Shown here: one piece after another, positions 56,093 to 64,000 of the stretch | Layout: the number at the start of each line of letters is the position of its first letter | Numbering within the stretch: position 1 is the first letter of the stretch | Made by a program: the position numbers and the translations under genes | Notes under the pieces: model-generated | Database searches by the model: none | What the model was told of the DNA's origin: nothing | Seen by the model: the letters and a program-made list of their open reading frames with translations, nothing else | NCBI GenBank assembly: GCA_016874095.1 | Contig: VGVH01000009.1 | Location: 36,369-100,368, forward strand | DNA: 64,000 bases | Reading direction: 5' to 3' | Origin: Gammaproteobacteria bacterium | Lineage (GTDB): Bacteria > Pseudomonadota > Gammaproteobacteria > Steroidobacterales > GCA-2729495

Positions 56093-56698
56093 ATGGAGCG
56101 AAATCTGCAGGAGCGAATGATCGGCGCAGCCGTGCTGGTGGCGGCGCTGGTGTTTGTTGCGCCTGTTCTGCTAGATGGTGACGCCGACCAGGGCGTAGAT
56201 GCCGACGTTCCGGGACAGCGGAGCGATGAGCTGCGGACCCATGTTTTTCGCCTTGATGAAGCGCGTGCGCCGCCAGCCGTTTCCACACCTGGGCCACCTC
56301 TGCCTGCGGTCGAACAGGCGGAGGAGGTCGGCAATCCGCCGGTCGGACCCGGGAATGCAGCGGTCCTGGCTGCCGTATCGGCGCAACCTCCGGCCCAGCC
56401 TCCGCCCGCCGCAGCGAAACCGATTCCCCCCGAGCCCACCGCAGCATCCCTGCCCCCGAAACCAGTCGCTGGCGGCTGGGTCGTCCAGGTGGGGACCTTC
56501 GGGCAGAAAGCAAACGCCGAGAGGCTGGTGGCCTCGCTGGCGAAAAAGGGCTTCAAGTCCTTCCTGAGTCCGATGGACCGCGACGGCAAGGTCCTCTATC
56601 GAGTTCACGTGGGTCCGGCCGGCAGCCGGTCCGATGCCGAACAGCTGCGCGAGCGCCTCGTGGCGGCCGGACAATCCGGCCAACTCGTCGGTCCCTGA
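56093..56698 (+). CDS. SPOR-domain protein, DedD-like
   Basis: 201 residues. A short cytoplasmic start (MERNLQERMIGA) leads to one membrane helix (VLVAALVFVAPVLL), a Pro/Ala-rich periplasmic linker and a C-terminal SPOR domain (about 125-200: WVVQVGTFGQKANAERL, LYRVHVGP). SPOR domains bind denuded peptidoglycan at the division septum. Position between folC and cvpA is that of dedD. Confidence 0.9.
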   Translation: MERNLQERMIGAAVLVAALVFVAPVLLDGDADQGVDADVPGQRSDELRTHVFRLDEARAPPAVSTPGPPLPAVEQAEEVGNPPVGPGNAAVLAAVSAQPPAQPPPAAAKPIPPEPTAASLPPKPVAGGWVVQVGTFGQKANAERLVASLAKKGFKSFLSPMDRDGKVLYRVHVGPAGSRSDAEQLRERLVAAGQSGQLVGP

Positions 56699-56701
56699 GT
56701 C

Positions 56702-57253
56702 GTGACCAGCCTGCCGCTGACCGGGCTCGATTACGCTTTCATCGCCATTCTGGGAATGTCGCTCCTCGTCGGGCTAATGAGGGGGCTGGTACGCGAGGCA
56801 TTGTCGCTGGCTGCATGGGGCGCCGCGATCTGGGCCGCCGGCCAGTACGACAGTCAGGTCGCGGCCCAGCTCGGCGGAATTTTCGATAACGCCTTGTTGC
56901 GCATCTGGGCGGCCCGCGCTGCGATACTGATCGCGGTCCTGCTCGCCGGCGGCATCGCCGGCTGGCTGATGGGCATGCTGGTCAACGCATCGGGCCTGTC
57001 GACCGTCGATCGCTCGGTCGGTGCCGTATTCGGACTCGTGCGCGGGATCGTCCTGGTGGCCATCGTGGCGATTGCAATCCAGCTTGGCGGGCTCGCCGAT
57101 CAACCTTGGTCGCGACAGTCGAAACTGTTACCGTATGTCACGCCCATCGTCGACGCGCTGCGGTCGGTGGCGGACGACAAGCTTCGCTCGCTGTCCGTCG
57201 GTTTGCACGCCGGTCAAGCGGCCGCCTCCGCTGTTGTTTCCAGGAGTTTATAG
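56702..57253 (+). CDS. cvpA: CvpA family membrane protein
   Basis: 183 residues from a GTG, with four membrane segments in the first 140. It has the family start LDYAFIAILGMSLLVGLMRGLVREALSLAAW (landmarks) and the VDRSVGAVFGLVRG block. CvpA is required for colicin V production and envelope tolerance in E. coli. It lies between the SPOR gene and purF as expected. Confidence 0.93.
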   Translation: MTSLPLTGLDYAFIAILGMSLLVGLMRGLVREALSLAAWGAAIWAAGQYDSQVAAQLGGIFDNALLRIWAARAAILIAVLLAGGIAGWLMGMLVNASGLSTVDRSVGAVFGLVRGIVLVAIVAIAIQLGGLADQPWSRQSKLLPYVTPIVDALRSVADDKLRSLSVGLHAGQAAASAVVSRSL

Positions 57254-57256
57254 TCC

Positions 57257-58810
57257 GTGTGCGGCATAGTTGGCATCGTCGCTCAGCGTCCGGTCAACCA
57301 GTTGCTCTACGACTCCCTCACGGTGCTGCAGCATCGCGGACAGGATGCCGCTGGAATAAACACCGATGACGGTGGCACGCTGTACAGCCGCAAGGCGCTG
57401 GGTCTCGTCCGCGATGTCTTCCAGGAGCGGCACATGTTGCGGCTCAAGGGCAACATGGGAATCGCACACACCCGCTATCCGACGGCAGGCTGTTCCAGTT
57501 CCTCGGAGGCTCAGCCTTTCTACGTGAATTCGCCGTACGGCATCTGCCTCGCCCACAACGGCAACCTTACCAATGCCGCCGAGCTGAAAGACCTGCTCGT
57601 CAATCACGACCGGCGACATCTCAACACCGGCTCCGACACGGAGGCGCTGTTGAACGTATTCGCCGACGAATTGCAGCGCCAGAGCGGGCGCAAGCTCACG
57701 CCGCGGGGTATTTTCGCTGCGGTTGGCGGCGTGCATCGACGCTGCCGTGGCGGCTACGCCGTGGTTGCAATGATCCTTGGGCACGGCATCGTGGCATTCA
57801 GGGATCCTGACGGGATCAGGCCGGCCTGCCTCGGGCGGCGGGATACACCGGACGGACCGGAGTACATCGTCGCGTCCGAAAGCGTTGCGCTTGATGCACT
57901 GGAATTCGAACTCGTGCGCGACATACTGCCCGGTGAGGCAGTCTATGTCGAGTCAGGCGGGAAGCTTCACAGTCATCCCTGTGGCGGGCCGCGCAACCAC
58001 ACGCCGTGCATATTCGAGTACGTCTATTTCGCGCGCCCTGATTCGATCATCGACAAGGTGTCCGTCTACAAGGCCCGCCTGCGCATGGGCGAACGGCTCG
58101 CTGAAAAGATACTTAGGGAGCGTCCTGATCACGACATCGATGTCGTGATACCCATTCCGGATTCGAGTCGTACCAGCGCGCTCGAGGTCGCCCACCGCCT
58201 GGCCGTGAAGTACCGGGAGGGATTCATCAAGAATCGTTACATCGGTCGCACGTTCATCATGCCGGGTCAGGAGATCCGGCGCCAGTCAGTGCGCCGCAAA
58301 CTCAATGCCATCGATCTCGAGTTTCGCGACAAGAACGTCCTGCTGGTGGACGACTCGATCGTGCGTGGCACGACCTCGCGGCAGATCATCGAAATGGCGC
58401 GCGAGGCGGGTGCGCGGCGCGTCTATTTCGCGTCGGCATCACCACCTGTGCGGTTTCCGAATGTTTACGGCATCGATATGCCTGCAGCGACGGAGCTTGT
58501 TGCGGCGGGCCGTACGGATAAGGAAGTGGCGGATTTAATCGGTGCTGATTGGCTGATCTACCAGGATCTCGATGACCTCGTGCGCGCTGTGTGCCACGAC
58601 AACAGCGATATCACCGAATTCGACACATCCTGTTTTTCAGGACGGTATGTCACGGGGGACGTGACGCCCCAGTACCTCGCACGCCTGCAGGAAGAGCGCG
58701 CGGACGGCGCCAGGGCGAAACTCGCGAGCGCCTCGGATGACAGTCCGGAGGACGACGCAGCCGACGTCGAAATCGTTCCACATGCACGCAGCCGCGCCGG
58801 GTCCGGTTGA
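57257..58810 (+). CDS. purF: Amidophosphoribosyltransferase PurF
   Basis: PurF makes phosphoribosylamine, the first purine step. 517 residues from a GTG; Cys2 becomes the N-terminal nucleophile (CGIVGI). The glutaminase half shows [10 protein letters not shown], and the transferase half the PRPP loop [13 protein letters not shown]. It starts 3 bases after cvpA and closes the fimV-to-purF run. Confidence 0.98.
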   Translation: MCGIVGIVAQRPVNQLLYDSLTVLQHRGQDAAGINTDDGGTLYSRKALGLVRDVFQERHMLRLKGNMGIAHTRYPTAGCSSSSEAQPFYVNSPYGICLAHNGNLTNAAELKDLLVNHDRRHLNTGSDTEALLNVFADELQRQSGRKLTPRGIFAAVGGVHRRCRGGYAVVAMILGHGIVAFRDPDGIRPACLGRRDTPDGPEYIVASESVALDALEFELVRDILPGEAVYVESGGKLHSHPCGGPRNHTPCIFEYVYFARPDSIIDKVSVYKARLRMGERLAEKILRERPDHDIDVVIPIPDSSRTSALEVAHRLAVKYREGFIKNRYIGRTFIMPGQEIRRQSVRRKLNAIDLEFRDKNVLLVDDSIVRGTTSRQIIEMAREAGARRVYFASASPPVRFPNVYGIDMPAATELVAAGRTDKEVADLIGADWLIYQDLDDLVRAVCHDNSDITEFDTSCFSGRYVTGDVTPQYLARLQEERADGARAKLASASDDSPEDDAADVEIVPHARSRAGSG

Positions 58811-58864
58811 TGTGTTCTGCCGGGCGTTGCCTCCAGCGGCCCTGCCGCGTGGTGCCGTCCGGTC

Positions 58865-60106
58865 GTGAGTGATTTGCGAATATTCGTCATCGAAGAAAAC
58901 GCCGAGTTCCGGCGGTTGCTGAGTCACCACCTCTCGACGCGGTGGCCGGCCGCGGTCGTCCAGTCCTACGATCCTTCGGTCTCCGGGCCATTGCCGCAGT
59001 CTTTTTCAGGCGCCGGCAGCGACGTGGTATTGCTCGGGGATGCGGTTGGGCGCGGGGATGTGCTCGAGTGGATACGCCAGCTGCGACGCACCCCGAGGTT
59101 TCCGCCGATCGTCGTGCTGGGCAGCGGCGGCGAACAGCAGATCGTCGATACAGTTCGCGCAGGCGCTGACAACTACGTCCAGCGTTCAGGCATGACGCAC
59201 GCGCGTCTCGTCGAGGCCATAGAACGCGCGCTGGCGCTGCGACAGCGCAACGCTGAGCTGCCTGTCAGTGGTTCCGGGTCAGGTTCGGGCCCGAGGCTTG
59301 CCGGCCTGCCCGGATATGAACACGTGCGTACGCTCAGCGACGGTGAAGTCGCGTCGGTGCACCTTGCTCGTCAGCGGGCGAGTGGCCGGATGGTCGTGCT
59401 CAAGGTGCTGCGGCAGATGCCGGATTCGGCCAGTGAAAAGCACTTTGACCGCTTTCTCCAGGAGTACGAGCTGATCGCCCGCATCCAGCATGCGAACGTC
59501 ATCCGCATCTACGAACTGGGTATTGCCGACGACCAGGCTTTCATCGCCATGGAGTACTGCAGCCGCGGCAGCCTGAAACGCCGAATCGCCGAGGGCATGG
59601 GGGAGGACGACGTCTGGCGCACGATCCGGACGATCGCCGGGGCGCTGCAGGCACTCCATGCAGTCGGCATCTGCCACCGCGACCTGAAGCCAACCAATAT
59701 CATGTTCCGTGAAGACGACAGCCTGGCCATCATCGATTTCGGCCTCGCCAAGCAGGCAGCATTCAAGGGCGGAATCACCGGCACCGGCGCGATCTTCGGT
59801 ACCCCCTATTACATGAGTCCCGAACAGGGGCAGGGGAATCCGGTCGGCCAGCGCAGCGACATCTACAGCCTCGGCATTATCCTGTACGAGGCGCTGACGG
59901 GTCGGAAGCCGTACGACGGGCCTGCGGCCATGTCGGTGATCATCCAGCATCGTGATGCGCCGCTTCCGCGCCTGCCGCCGGAACTCGTGCGTTACCAGCC
60001 CGTTCTGGACCGCATGCTGGCGAAAAATCCCGCCGATCGCTTCCAGGGCATCGACGAATTCCTCGCCTGGCAGTTACCCACCGCTGCCGGCCGCTTGGCG
60101 ATCTAG
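58865..60106 (+). CDS. Receiver-like domain fused to a Ser/Thr protein kinase
   Basis: 413 residues from a GTG. The N-terminal 125 residues resemble a response-regulator receiver (FVIEENAEFRRLL, VVLLGDAVGRGDV, ADNYVQRSG), but the acidic pair is EE and the phospho-Asp position is shifted or replaced. A Ser/Gly linker follows (PVSGSGSGSGP). The kinase domain (about 150-405) is complete: VVLKVL lysine, HRDLKPTN, DFGLA and GTPYYMSPEQ. The glycine loop is weak (LSDGEVAS). No membrane helix. The order REC then STK suggests input from a two-component or protein-protein signal. It overlaps the convergent lpxH stop by 4 bases. Confidence 0.86.
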   Translation: MSDLRIFVIEENAEFRRLLSHHLSTRWPAAVVQSYDPSVSGPLPQSFSGAGSDVVLLGDAVGRGDVLEWIRQLRRTPRFPPIVVLGSGGEQQIVDTVRAGADNYVQRSGMTHARLVEAIERALALRQRNAELPVSGSGSGSGPRLAGLPGYEHVRTLSDGEVASVHLARQRASGRMVVLKVLRQMPDSASEKHFDRFLQEYELIARIQHANVIRIYELGIADDQAFIAMEYCSRGSLKRRIAEGMGEDDVWRTIRTIAGALQALHAVGICHRDLKPTNIMFREDDSLAIIDFGLAKQAAFKGGITGTGAIFGTPYYMSPEQGQGNPVGQRSDIYSLGIILYEALTGRKPYDGPAAMSVIIQHRDAPLPRLPPELVRYQPVLDRMLAKNPADRFQGIDEFLAWQLPTAAGRLAI

Positions 60107-60834
60107 TCGAACGGCAGCGATTCGGTTTCGTATCGGCCACCACTGGCCGAGAGCGTGCTGCCGTGTTCGTACCAGTCACCCAGTACGATGCGTGTGCAGG
60201 CATTGCCATCGACCAGTACTTCGTGCCGCCCAGGGCGGTGGGTATGCCCATGGATGAGGACGCGGCAACCGCTGGAGCGGAACTGGCCCGTCACGGCTGT
60301 CGCATTCACATCCATGATGGCGGGTGACAGGCTCCTCGCATGGCCGCGGCTGCGGCGTCTGCCGATGTCGCCGGCTGCCTTTCGCCAGGTTCGCGGCAGC
60401 GCCAGAAACAGCGCCTGCAGGGTGGGGTGATGCACGCGGCGGCGGTAGCGCTGGTAGGTATGATCGTCCGTGCAGAGCAGGTCGCCGTGCATGAGCAGTA
60501 CCGGTTCGCCCGCGATTCTCACTACGGCGGGATCCGCGATGACCTCGGCGCCCGTTCGCGACGTAAACCGGGAGCCGAGCAGAAAATCGCGGTTGCCGCG
60601 CATGATGCGGCAGCGATGGCCGGCGGCCGTATAGGCCCGGATTCCCTCGACCACCGCTGCCGAGTGCGGGTCATCGGCATCGTCGCCTATCCAGAATTCG
60701 AAAAGGTCCCCAAGAATGTAGAGCGTGCCGGTTGTCGTGGCGCGCCCAGCGAGGAACCGGAGAAACGCGCAAGTTGCGGCGGGACGCCCCGGGTCGAGAT
60801 GCAGGTCGGAGACGAACAGGCAATCGTCGTTCAC
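60103..60834 (-). CDS. lpxH: UDP-2,3-diacylglucosamine hydrolase LpxH
   Basis: LpxH makes lipid X in lipid A synthesis. 243 residues from a GTG at 60834 that overlaps the cyclophilin stop (GTGA). The metal site is complete: SDLHLDP, GDLFEFWIGDD, MRGNRDF, MHGDLLC and HGHTHRPG. It is the last gene of the folD-cyclophilin-lpxH operon. Confidence 0.95.
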   Translation of the reverse strand: MNDDCLFVSDLHLDPGRPAATCAFLRFLAGRATTTGTLYILGDLFEFWIGDDADDPHSAAVVEGIRAYTAAGHRCRIMRGNRDFLLGSRFTSRTGAEVIADPAVVRIAGEPVLLMHGDLLCTDDHTYQRYRRRVHHPTLQALFLALPRTWRKAAGDIGRRRSRGHARSLSPAIMDVNATAVTGQFRSSGCRVLIHGHTHRPGRHEVLVDGNACTRIVLGDWYEHGSTLSASGGRYETESLPFD

Positions 60835-61403
60835 GGCGACGAACCCGGCTCCACGACTACCCGCTTGATGACCACGGGCTCCGGTGGCACACCCGTCAGG
60901 CCCTTGCGTTCGATGGTCTCGGTGTTGGCGATGGCTTCGGCAACTTCCAGGCCCTCGAGTATGACCCCGAACACAGCGTACCCCCACCGGGTCGGCTTCG
61001 GATCCAGCGAGGAGCGGTTGTCTGCCAGATTGAAATAGAACTGCGAGTTGGCTGAGTGCGGGTCATTTGCCCGGCCCATGCCGATGGTGCCGCGGAGGTT
61101 GCCGAGGCCGTTTCCTGACTCGTTGAATATCGGCGGTGCCGGTTGTCGCGGTTCCAGCTGCGCGTCGTACCCGCCGCCCTGCACGATGAACCCGGGAATC
61201 ACGCGGTGGAAAATGGTCCCGTCGTAGTAGCCTCTCGTGACGTAATCAAGAAAGTTCTTCGCGGTGATGGGTGCGCGGGTTTCGTCGAGGTCGATCACGA
61301 TGGCACCGGCAGAGGTTTCCAGTCGTACGCGCGGACCGGCTGCCGCCGGTACGTTGCAGCCCAGCGCTGCGACTATTGCCCAAGCGAATGCCGCCTGTCT
61401 CAC
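60831..61403 (-). CDS. ppiA: Periplasmic peptidyl-prolyl cis-trans isomerase (cyclophilin)
   Basis: 190 residues with a signal peptide (1-22, CNVPAAAG), so PpiA-like rather than cytoplasmic PpiB. Cyclophilin blocks: [42 protein letters not shown] and YAVFGVI. Catalytic Arg (FHRVI) is present. It overlaps folD upstream by 4 bases and lpxH downstream by 4. Confidence 0.93.
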   Translation of the reverse strand: MRQAAFAWAIVAALGCNVPAAAGPRVRLETSAGAIVIDLDETRAPITAKNFLDYVTRGYYDGTIFHRVIPGFIVQGGGYDAQLEPRQPAPPIFNESGNGLGNLRGTIGMGRANDPHSANSQFYFNLADNRSSLDPKPTRWGYAVFGVILEGLEVAEAIANTETIERKGLTGVPPEPVVIKRVVVEPGSSP

Positions 61404-62293
61404 GCTACACCTGCCCGTGCGCCGGGGCCCGTGTCGAATAACGCCCGGCCCATTTCAGCTGCGCGCAGCGTGTTCTGAACCAGCGTGGCCACTGTCATTG
61501 GTCCTACCCCGCCAGGGACCGGCGTGATCCACGCCGCCCTCGCCGCGGCGCCGTCGAAATCCACGTCGCCTGCCAGCTTTCCGTTTGCGAGTCGCGTGAT
61601 ACCGATGTCGAGTACGGTCGAGCCTTCGCGAATCCAGTCTCCGGGAATCAGGCCGGGCTTGCCGACTGCCACGGCAAGAATCTCGGCGCTCTCGACGCAG
61701 GCGCGAAGGTCCCGCGTGAAACGGTGCGCAACCGTGGTGGTTGCACCCGCAAGCAGCAACTCGAGCGCAAGCGGTCGGCCGACGTGATTGGAGGCGCCGA
61801 CGACGACTGCGTGTCGCCCCTTCGGATCCACGCCGATCCGACGCAGCAGCGTCATGACGCCGAACGGCGTGCAGGGGCGCAGCATCGGAATGCGCTGGGC
61901 CAGCCTGCCCAGGGTGTAGGGATGGAAGCCGTCGACGTCCTTCAGCGGCGTGATGCGCTCGATGACAGTAGCTTCGTTGATGTGCGCCGGCAGCGGAAAC
62001 TGCACGAGAATGCCATCGATCGCCGGGTCGTTGTTGAGCGAATCGATGAGCTTGAGCAGCGTATCCTGCGTCGTCGTCGCGGGCAGGTCGTGGTCGCGCG
62101 CGACGATGCCCACTTCCTCGCAGGCCGTGCGCTTGTTACGCACGTAGATCTGCGAGGCCGGGTCGCTGCCCACGAGGATCACCGCGAGCCCGGGGGCCCG
62201 GTGGCCGGCATTCCTCCGCGCTGATATCTGCTGGCGGACTTCGTCACGGATCGTCTGTGCGATGCCACGACCGTCGATGATTCGCGCTGTCAT
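61400..62293 (-). CDS. folD: Methylenetetrahydrofolate dehydrogenase/cyclohydrolase FolD
   Basis: FolD interconverts one-carbon folates. 297 residues from the ATG at 62293 (MTARIIDG). The catalytic Lys is in [13 protein letters not shown]. Other blocks: [37 protein letters not shown] and [14 protein letters not shown] second ATG at 62314 is possible. It leads the minus-strand operon. Confidence 0.96.
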   Translation of the reverse strand: MTARIIDGRGIAQTIRDEVRQQISARRNAGHRAPGLAVILVGSDPASQIYVRNKRTACEEVGIVARDHDLPATTTQDTLLKLIDSLNNDPAIDGILVQFPLPAHINEATVIERITPLKDVDGFHPYTLGRLAQRIPMLRPCTPFGVMTLLRRIGVDPKGRHAVVVGASNHVGRPLALELLLAGATTTVAHRFTRDLRACVESAEILAVAVGKPGLIPGDWIREGSTVLDIGITRLANGKLAGDVDFDGAAARAAWITPVPGGVGPMTVATLVQNTLRAAEMGRALFDTGPGARAGVA

Positions 62294-62427
62294 GCTCGTT
62301 GGGGCCGTTGCCATGCACTGGCGGTTGCCGGGGCGGGGCACACGATACCAGAGGGCTCCTGTTCCACCCGCAAATTGACGCTTTACCGAGCCCTCCTTAT
62401 CATCCCGCCGCCCCGCCGGGGGACGGC

Positions 62428-62433
62428 TATAAT
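62428..62433 (+). promoter_or_regulatory. Promoter -10 of the tRNA cluster
   Basis: A consensus TATAAT lies 36 bases before tRNA-Pro and is followed by a GC discriminator (GCGCGCC), typical of stringently controlled stable-RNA promoters. No good -35 is at the right distance. Confidence 0.6.
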
Positions 62434-62463
62434 GCGCGCCTCGAGGTCTGGCAAACCGGAAGT

Positions 62464-62540
62464 CGGGGCATAGCGCAGTCTGGTAGCGCATCTGCTTTGG
62501 GAGCAGAGGGTCGGCGGTTCGAATCCGTCTGCCCCGACCA
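62464..62540 (+). tRNA. tRNA-Pro(TGG)
   Basis: 77 bases with encoded CCA. The acceptor CGGGGCA pairs with TGCCCCG. The loop TTTGGGA gives anticodon TGG. It is the first of four tandem tRNAs. Confidence 0.96.
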
Positions 62541-62595
62541 CTTCCGGATGCATTCCCGCCGTGCGAAAGCACGGGCGGCCGGGCCTTTGGACCGG

Positions 62596-62671
62596 GCGCC
62601 TGTAGCTCAACGGATAGAGCACCGACCTTCTAAGTCGGGGGTTGCAGGTTCGATTCCTGCCAGGCGCGCCA
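62596..62671 (+). tRNA. tRNA-Arg(TCT)
   Basis: 76 bases with encoded CCA. Acceptor GCGCCTG pairs with CAGGCGC. The loop CTTCTAA gives anticodon TCT, reading AGA. Confidence 0.96.
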
Positions 62672-62701
62672 AGCTGGCAAGCCGGCAGCGGACGATCGTT
62701 G

Positions 62702-62777
62702 GTGGGCGTAGCTCAGTTGGTAGAGCCCCGGATTGTGATTCCGGCCGTCGTGGGTTCGAGTCCCATCGTCCACCCCA
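62702..62777 (+). tRNA. tRNA-His(GTG)
   Basis: 76 bases with encoded CCA. The loop TTGTGAT gives anticodon GTG. A G at 62701 can pair with the discriminator C, giving the G-1 that histidyl-tRNA synthetase needs. Confidence 0.96.
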
Positions 62778-62845
62778 GTCCGCCGCCTGGGTAGTTTGAG
62801 AGGGTAGAAGTATTTGTGGGCTTGAAAAGCCCCACCCGTCATCGT

Positions 62846-62921
62846 GGGTCGTTAGCTCAATTGGTAGAGCAGCGGACTCTTAATCCGTTGGTTGTAGGTT
62901 CGATTCCTACACGGCCCACCA
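62846..62921 (+). tRNA. tRNA-Lys(CTT)
   Basis: 76 bases with encoded CCA. The loop CTCTTAA gives anticodon CTT. Its 3' end is a typical integration site, and a broken integrase gene starts 157 bases downstream. Confidence 0.96.
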
Positions 62922-63022
62922 CGTTTTCTTGACTAAGGCACAAATCTCGGCACACTCGATACCTGAATCCCTTGGGATTACGGGGCGTTAAGCGTCGTCA
63001 GCGGGGGATAAAAAATGCCCCA

Positions 63023-63042
63023 GTCGGGGCGGCAACCCCGAC
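63023..63042. repeat. Hairpin upstream of the integrase remnant
   Basis: A perfect 7-bp stem (GTCGGGG / CCCCGAC) with a 6-base loop lies between tRNA-Lys and the integrase start. It has an A run (AAAAAA) before it but no T run after. On the minus strand it could act as a weak terminator. Confidence 0.35.
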
Positions 63043-63078
63043 CAGGCCTGTCACCACCACGGGCATTGGAGTGCAACA

Positions 63079-63375
63079 GTGGCAACGATCCGCACGATAT
63101 CGGGTAGGCGGGGCACCGTCTATAGAGCTGCAGGCGCTGCTGCAGGCGTGCCGGGAATCGAAGTCACCGGAGCTGTACCCGGCTGTACTGCTGTCGGTTA
63201 CGACGGGGGCACGGCAGGGGGAAATCATGGGGATGCGCTGGGAGTGCGTGGACTTCAAGCACAAGCTCGTCCACGTTCCGAAAACCAGGAATGGCGACGC
63301 CCGCACCCTGCCCATCGTGGACGAAGCCCTGCGGCTGCTTAAGGAGCGCCGCGAGACTGACGGCACGGTAAAGCT
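63079..63375 (+). pseudogene. Tyrosine-recombinase integrase, internally deleted and truncated
   Basis: A GTG at 63079 opens the typical integrase start MATIRTISGRRGTVYRA. After about 17 codons the reading shifts to another frame that encodes catalytic-domain sequence (ELQALLQACRESKSPELYP, then TGARQGEIMGMRWE with the first catalytic Arg, then VHVPKTRNGDARTLPI). The core-binding domain between them is missing. The sequence stops near 63375 before the His-X-X-Arg and Tyr motifs. It is a dead integrase at a tRNA-Lys site, the remnant of an integrative element. Confidence 0.75.
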
Positions 63376-63384
63376 GATGCGGTC

Positions 63385-63717
63385 ATGCAAACCCAGGAGC
63401 GCGGTGGCGTCATCGTTTTTATCGGCAGCTTTAGCGGCTTGCGGCCTTCGCCCGGCAGCGCGATGTACGGCGCGGCCAAAGCGGCGGTGATCAGCTTGGC
63501 CAGCTCGCTGGCCGTCGAATGGGCACCCAAAGTACGTGTGCTGGCAGTCAGCCCCGGTTTAGTGCGCACCGAGCAATCGCACATCCGCCATGGCGATGAA
63601 AAAGGCATCGCGGCGGTGAGCGGCCGACCTTTCTTGATGCGGCCCAAGGACATTGAAACCATGAACCAACGCACCGCCGTGGCACGCGCCACCCCAATGA
63701 CCCAGCAGCAGGAGTAA
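63385..63717 (+). pseudogene. SDR-family oxidoreductase fragment
   Basis: An open frame of 110 codons encodes the middle and end of a short-chain dehydrogenase: GGVIVFIGSFSG, the catalytic YGAAKAA (Tyr-X3-Lys) and EWAPKVRVLAVSPGLVRTEQ. The NAD-binding N-terminal half is absent, and the C-terminus departs from the family after GIAAV. It begins at an abrupt junction with integrase sequence. GC and codon use look lower than in the rest of the window. The following gene starts 4 bases after its stop. Confidence 0.65.
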
Positions 63718-63721
63718 GCGC

Positions 63722-64000
63722 GTGGCTGAACCTTCATGGATGGACAGCGCCCGCGCGCTGGTCGGCAAAGAATACGGGCGTGTCTACGCTTGGGACAAAG
63801 TCAACGCGCCCATGATCCGCCAATGGTGCGAAATCATGGGGGTGGACGCTTCGCCTTACTTGGTCGAAGGTGTAGTCCACGCGCCCGAGGCCATGCTGCA
63901 AGTGTGGTGCATGGAGGGCTTTACGCTCAACAACTACCCGCCTGGCTCCACCACCGAAAACCCCTACGAAGTCCTCAAGCTGATGGAGGCCCAAGGCCTG
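63722..64000 (+). CDS. MaoC / FAS1-like dehydratase, N-terminal part (runs off window)
   Basis: From a GTG at 63722, 93 residues are visible: VNAPMIRQWCEIMGVD, VVHAPEAMLQVW and PPGSTTENPYEVLKLM. This resembles the N-terminal FAS1-like dehydratase (MaoC fold) domain of enoyl-CoA hydratases of acyl or steroid side-chain degradation. The catalytic part lies outside the window. Pairing with an SDR gene is common in CoA-linked degradation clusters. Composition resembles the SDR fragment, not the upstream genome. Confidence 0.65.
   Translation, partial: MAEPSWMDSARALVGKEYGRVYAWDKVNAPMIRQWCEIMGVDASPYLVEGVVHAPEAMLQVWCMEGFTLNNYPPGSTTENPYEVLKLMEAQGL

Overview
The window is GC-rich chromosomal DNA of a gammaproteobacterium. 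The best evidence is gene order. One block runs nrdR-ribD-ribE-ribBA-ribH-nusB-thiL-pgpA and another runs aroC-fimV-truA-accD-folC-SPOR-cvpA-purF; both are variants of orders known from Pseudomonas and Xanthomonas relatives. EF-P with EpmA, FeoAB, FimV, a FimX-like protein and a DUF1820 protein fit the same group. I cannot place it below class; a Xanthomonadales, Nevskiales or Steroidobacterales relative is plausible. Almost everything is housekeeping, with accessory pockets at 0.3-6.6 kb, 10.4-15.5 kb, 34-38 kb and after 62.9 kb.

Layout. 0-6.6 kb: an alpha/beta hydrolase and MFS transporter (minus) diverge from a UbiD-family decarboxylase with a Tat-type leader and a CPBP-family membrane protein (plus). 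Next come the broken ends of two genes, then a second hydrolase. 6.6-10.4 kb: a PQQ-type sugar dehydrogenase operon, tadA and mltF. 10.4-15.5 kb: small and secreted proteins, tRNA-Ser, a phosphoesterase, a Rieske oxygenase and a PEP-CTERM-like protein. 15.3-19.7 kb: feoA-feoB-small protein, an orphan TagH-like FHA protein and DUF1820. 19.7-28.5 kb: purL, ettA, an HDAC-like amidohydrolase and glyA. 28.5-34.2 kb: the riboflavin, nusB, thiL and pgpA run. 34.3-38.5 kb: a kinase fused to a cyclic-nucleotide-binding domain, xseB, and a rubrerythrin, Fe-S protein and DUF3501 cluster. 38.5-45.6 kb: parE, parC, a frameshifted gene and a degenerate FimX-like receptor. 45.8-50.3 kb: efp, epmA, psd, prmB, aroC. 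50.4-58.8 kb: fimV through purF. 58.9-62.3 kb: a receiver-kinase fusion, lpxH, a periplasmic cyclophilin and folD. 62.4-62.9 kb: tRNA-Pro, Arg, His and Lys. After tRNA-Lys lie a broken integrase and, across an abrupt junction, fragments of SDR and MaoC-type genes.

How the genes work together. The riboflavin genes supply flavin, but the RibBA here has lost its GTP cyclohydrolase II metal site, so a separate RibA must exist elsewhere. The rubrerythrin operon looks like a peroxide or oxygen defence unit. FimV and the FimX-like protein suggest type IV pili controlled by cyclic di-GMP. Two unusual Hanks-type kinases and an FHA protein suggest Ser/Thr phosphosignalling. EpmA is the expected modifier of EF-P Lys34 and lies tail-to-tail with efp.

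I found no CRISPR array, no intact mobile element and no clearly new multigene defence system. The most notable signals are: a three-copy direct repeat with an exact 19-bp period upstream of efp; a near-consensus promoter with an embedded palindrome at the rubrerythrin operon; a palindrome upstream of the Tat-leader UbiD gene; a deletion scar with two facing-away gene remnants; a doubly frameshifted gene beside parC; and the mosaic end beyond tRNA-Lys.
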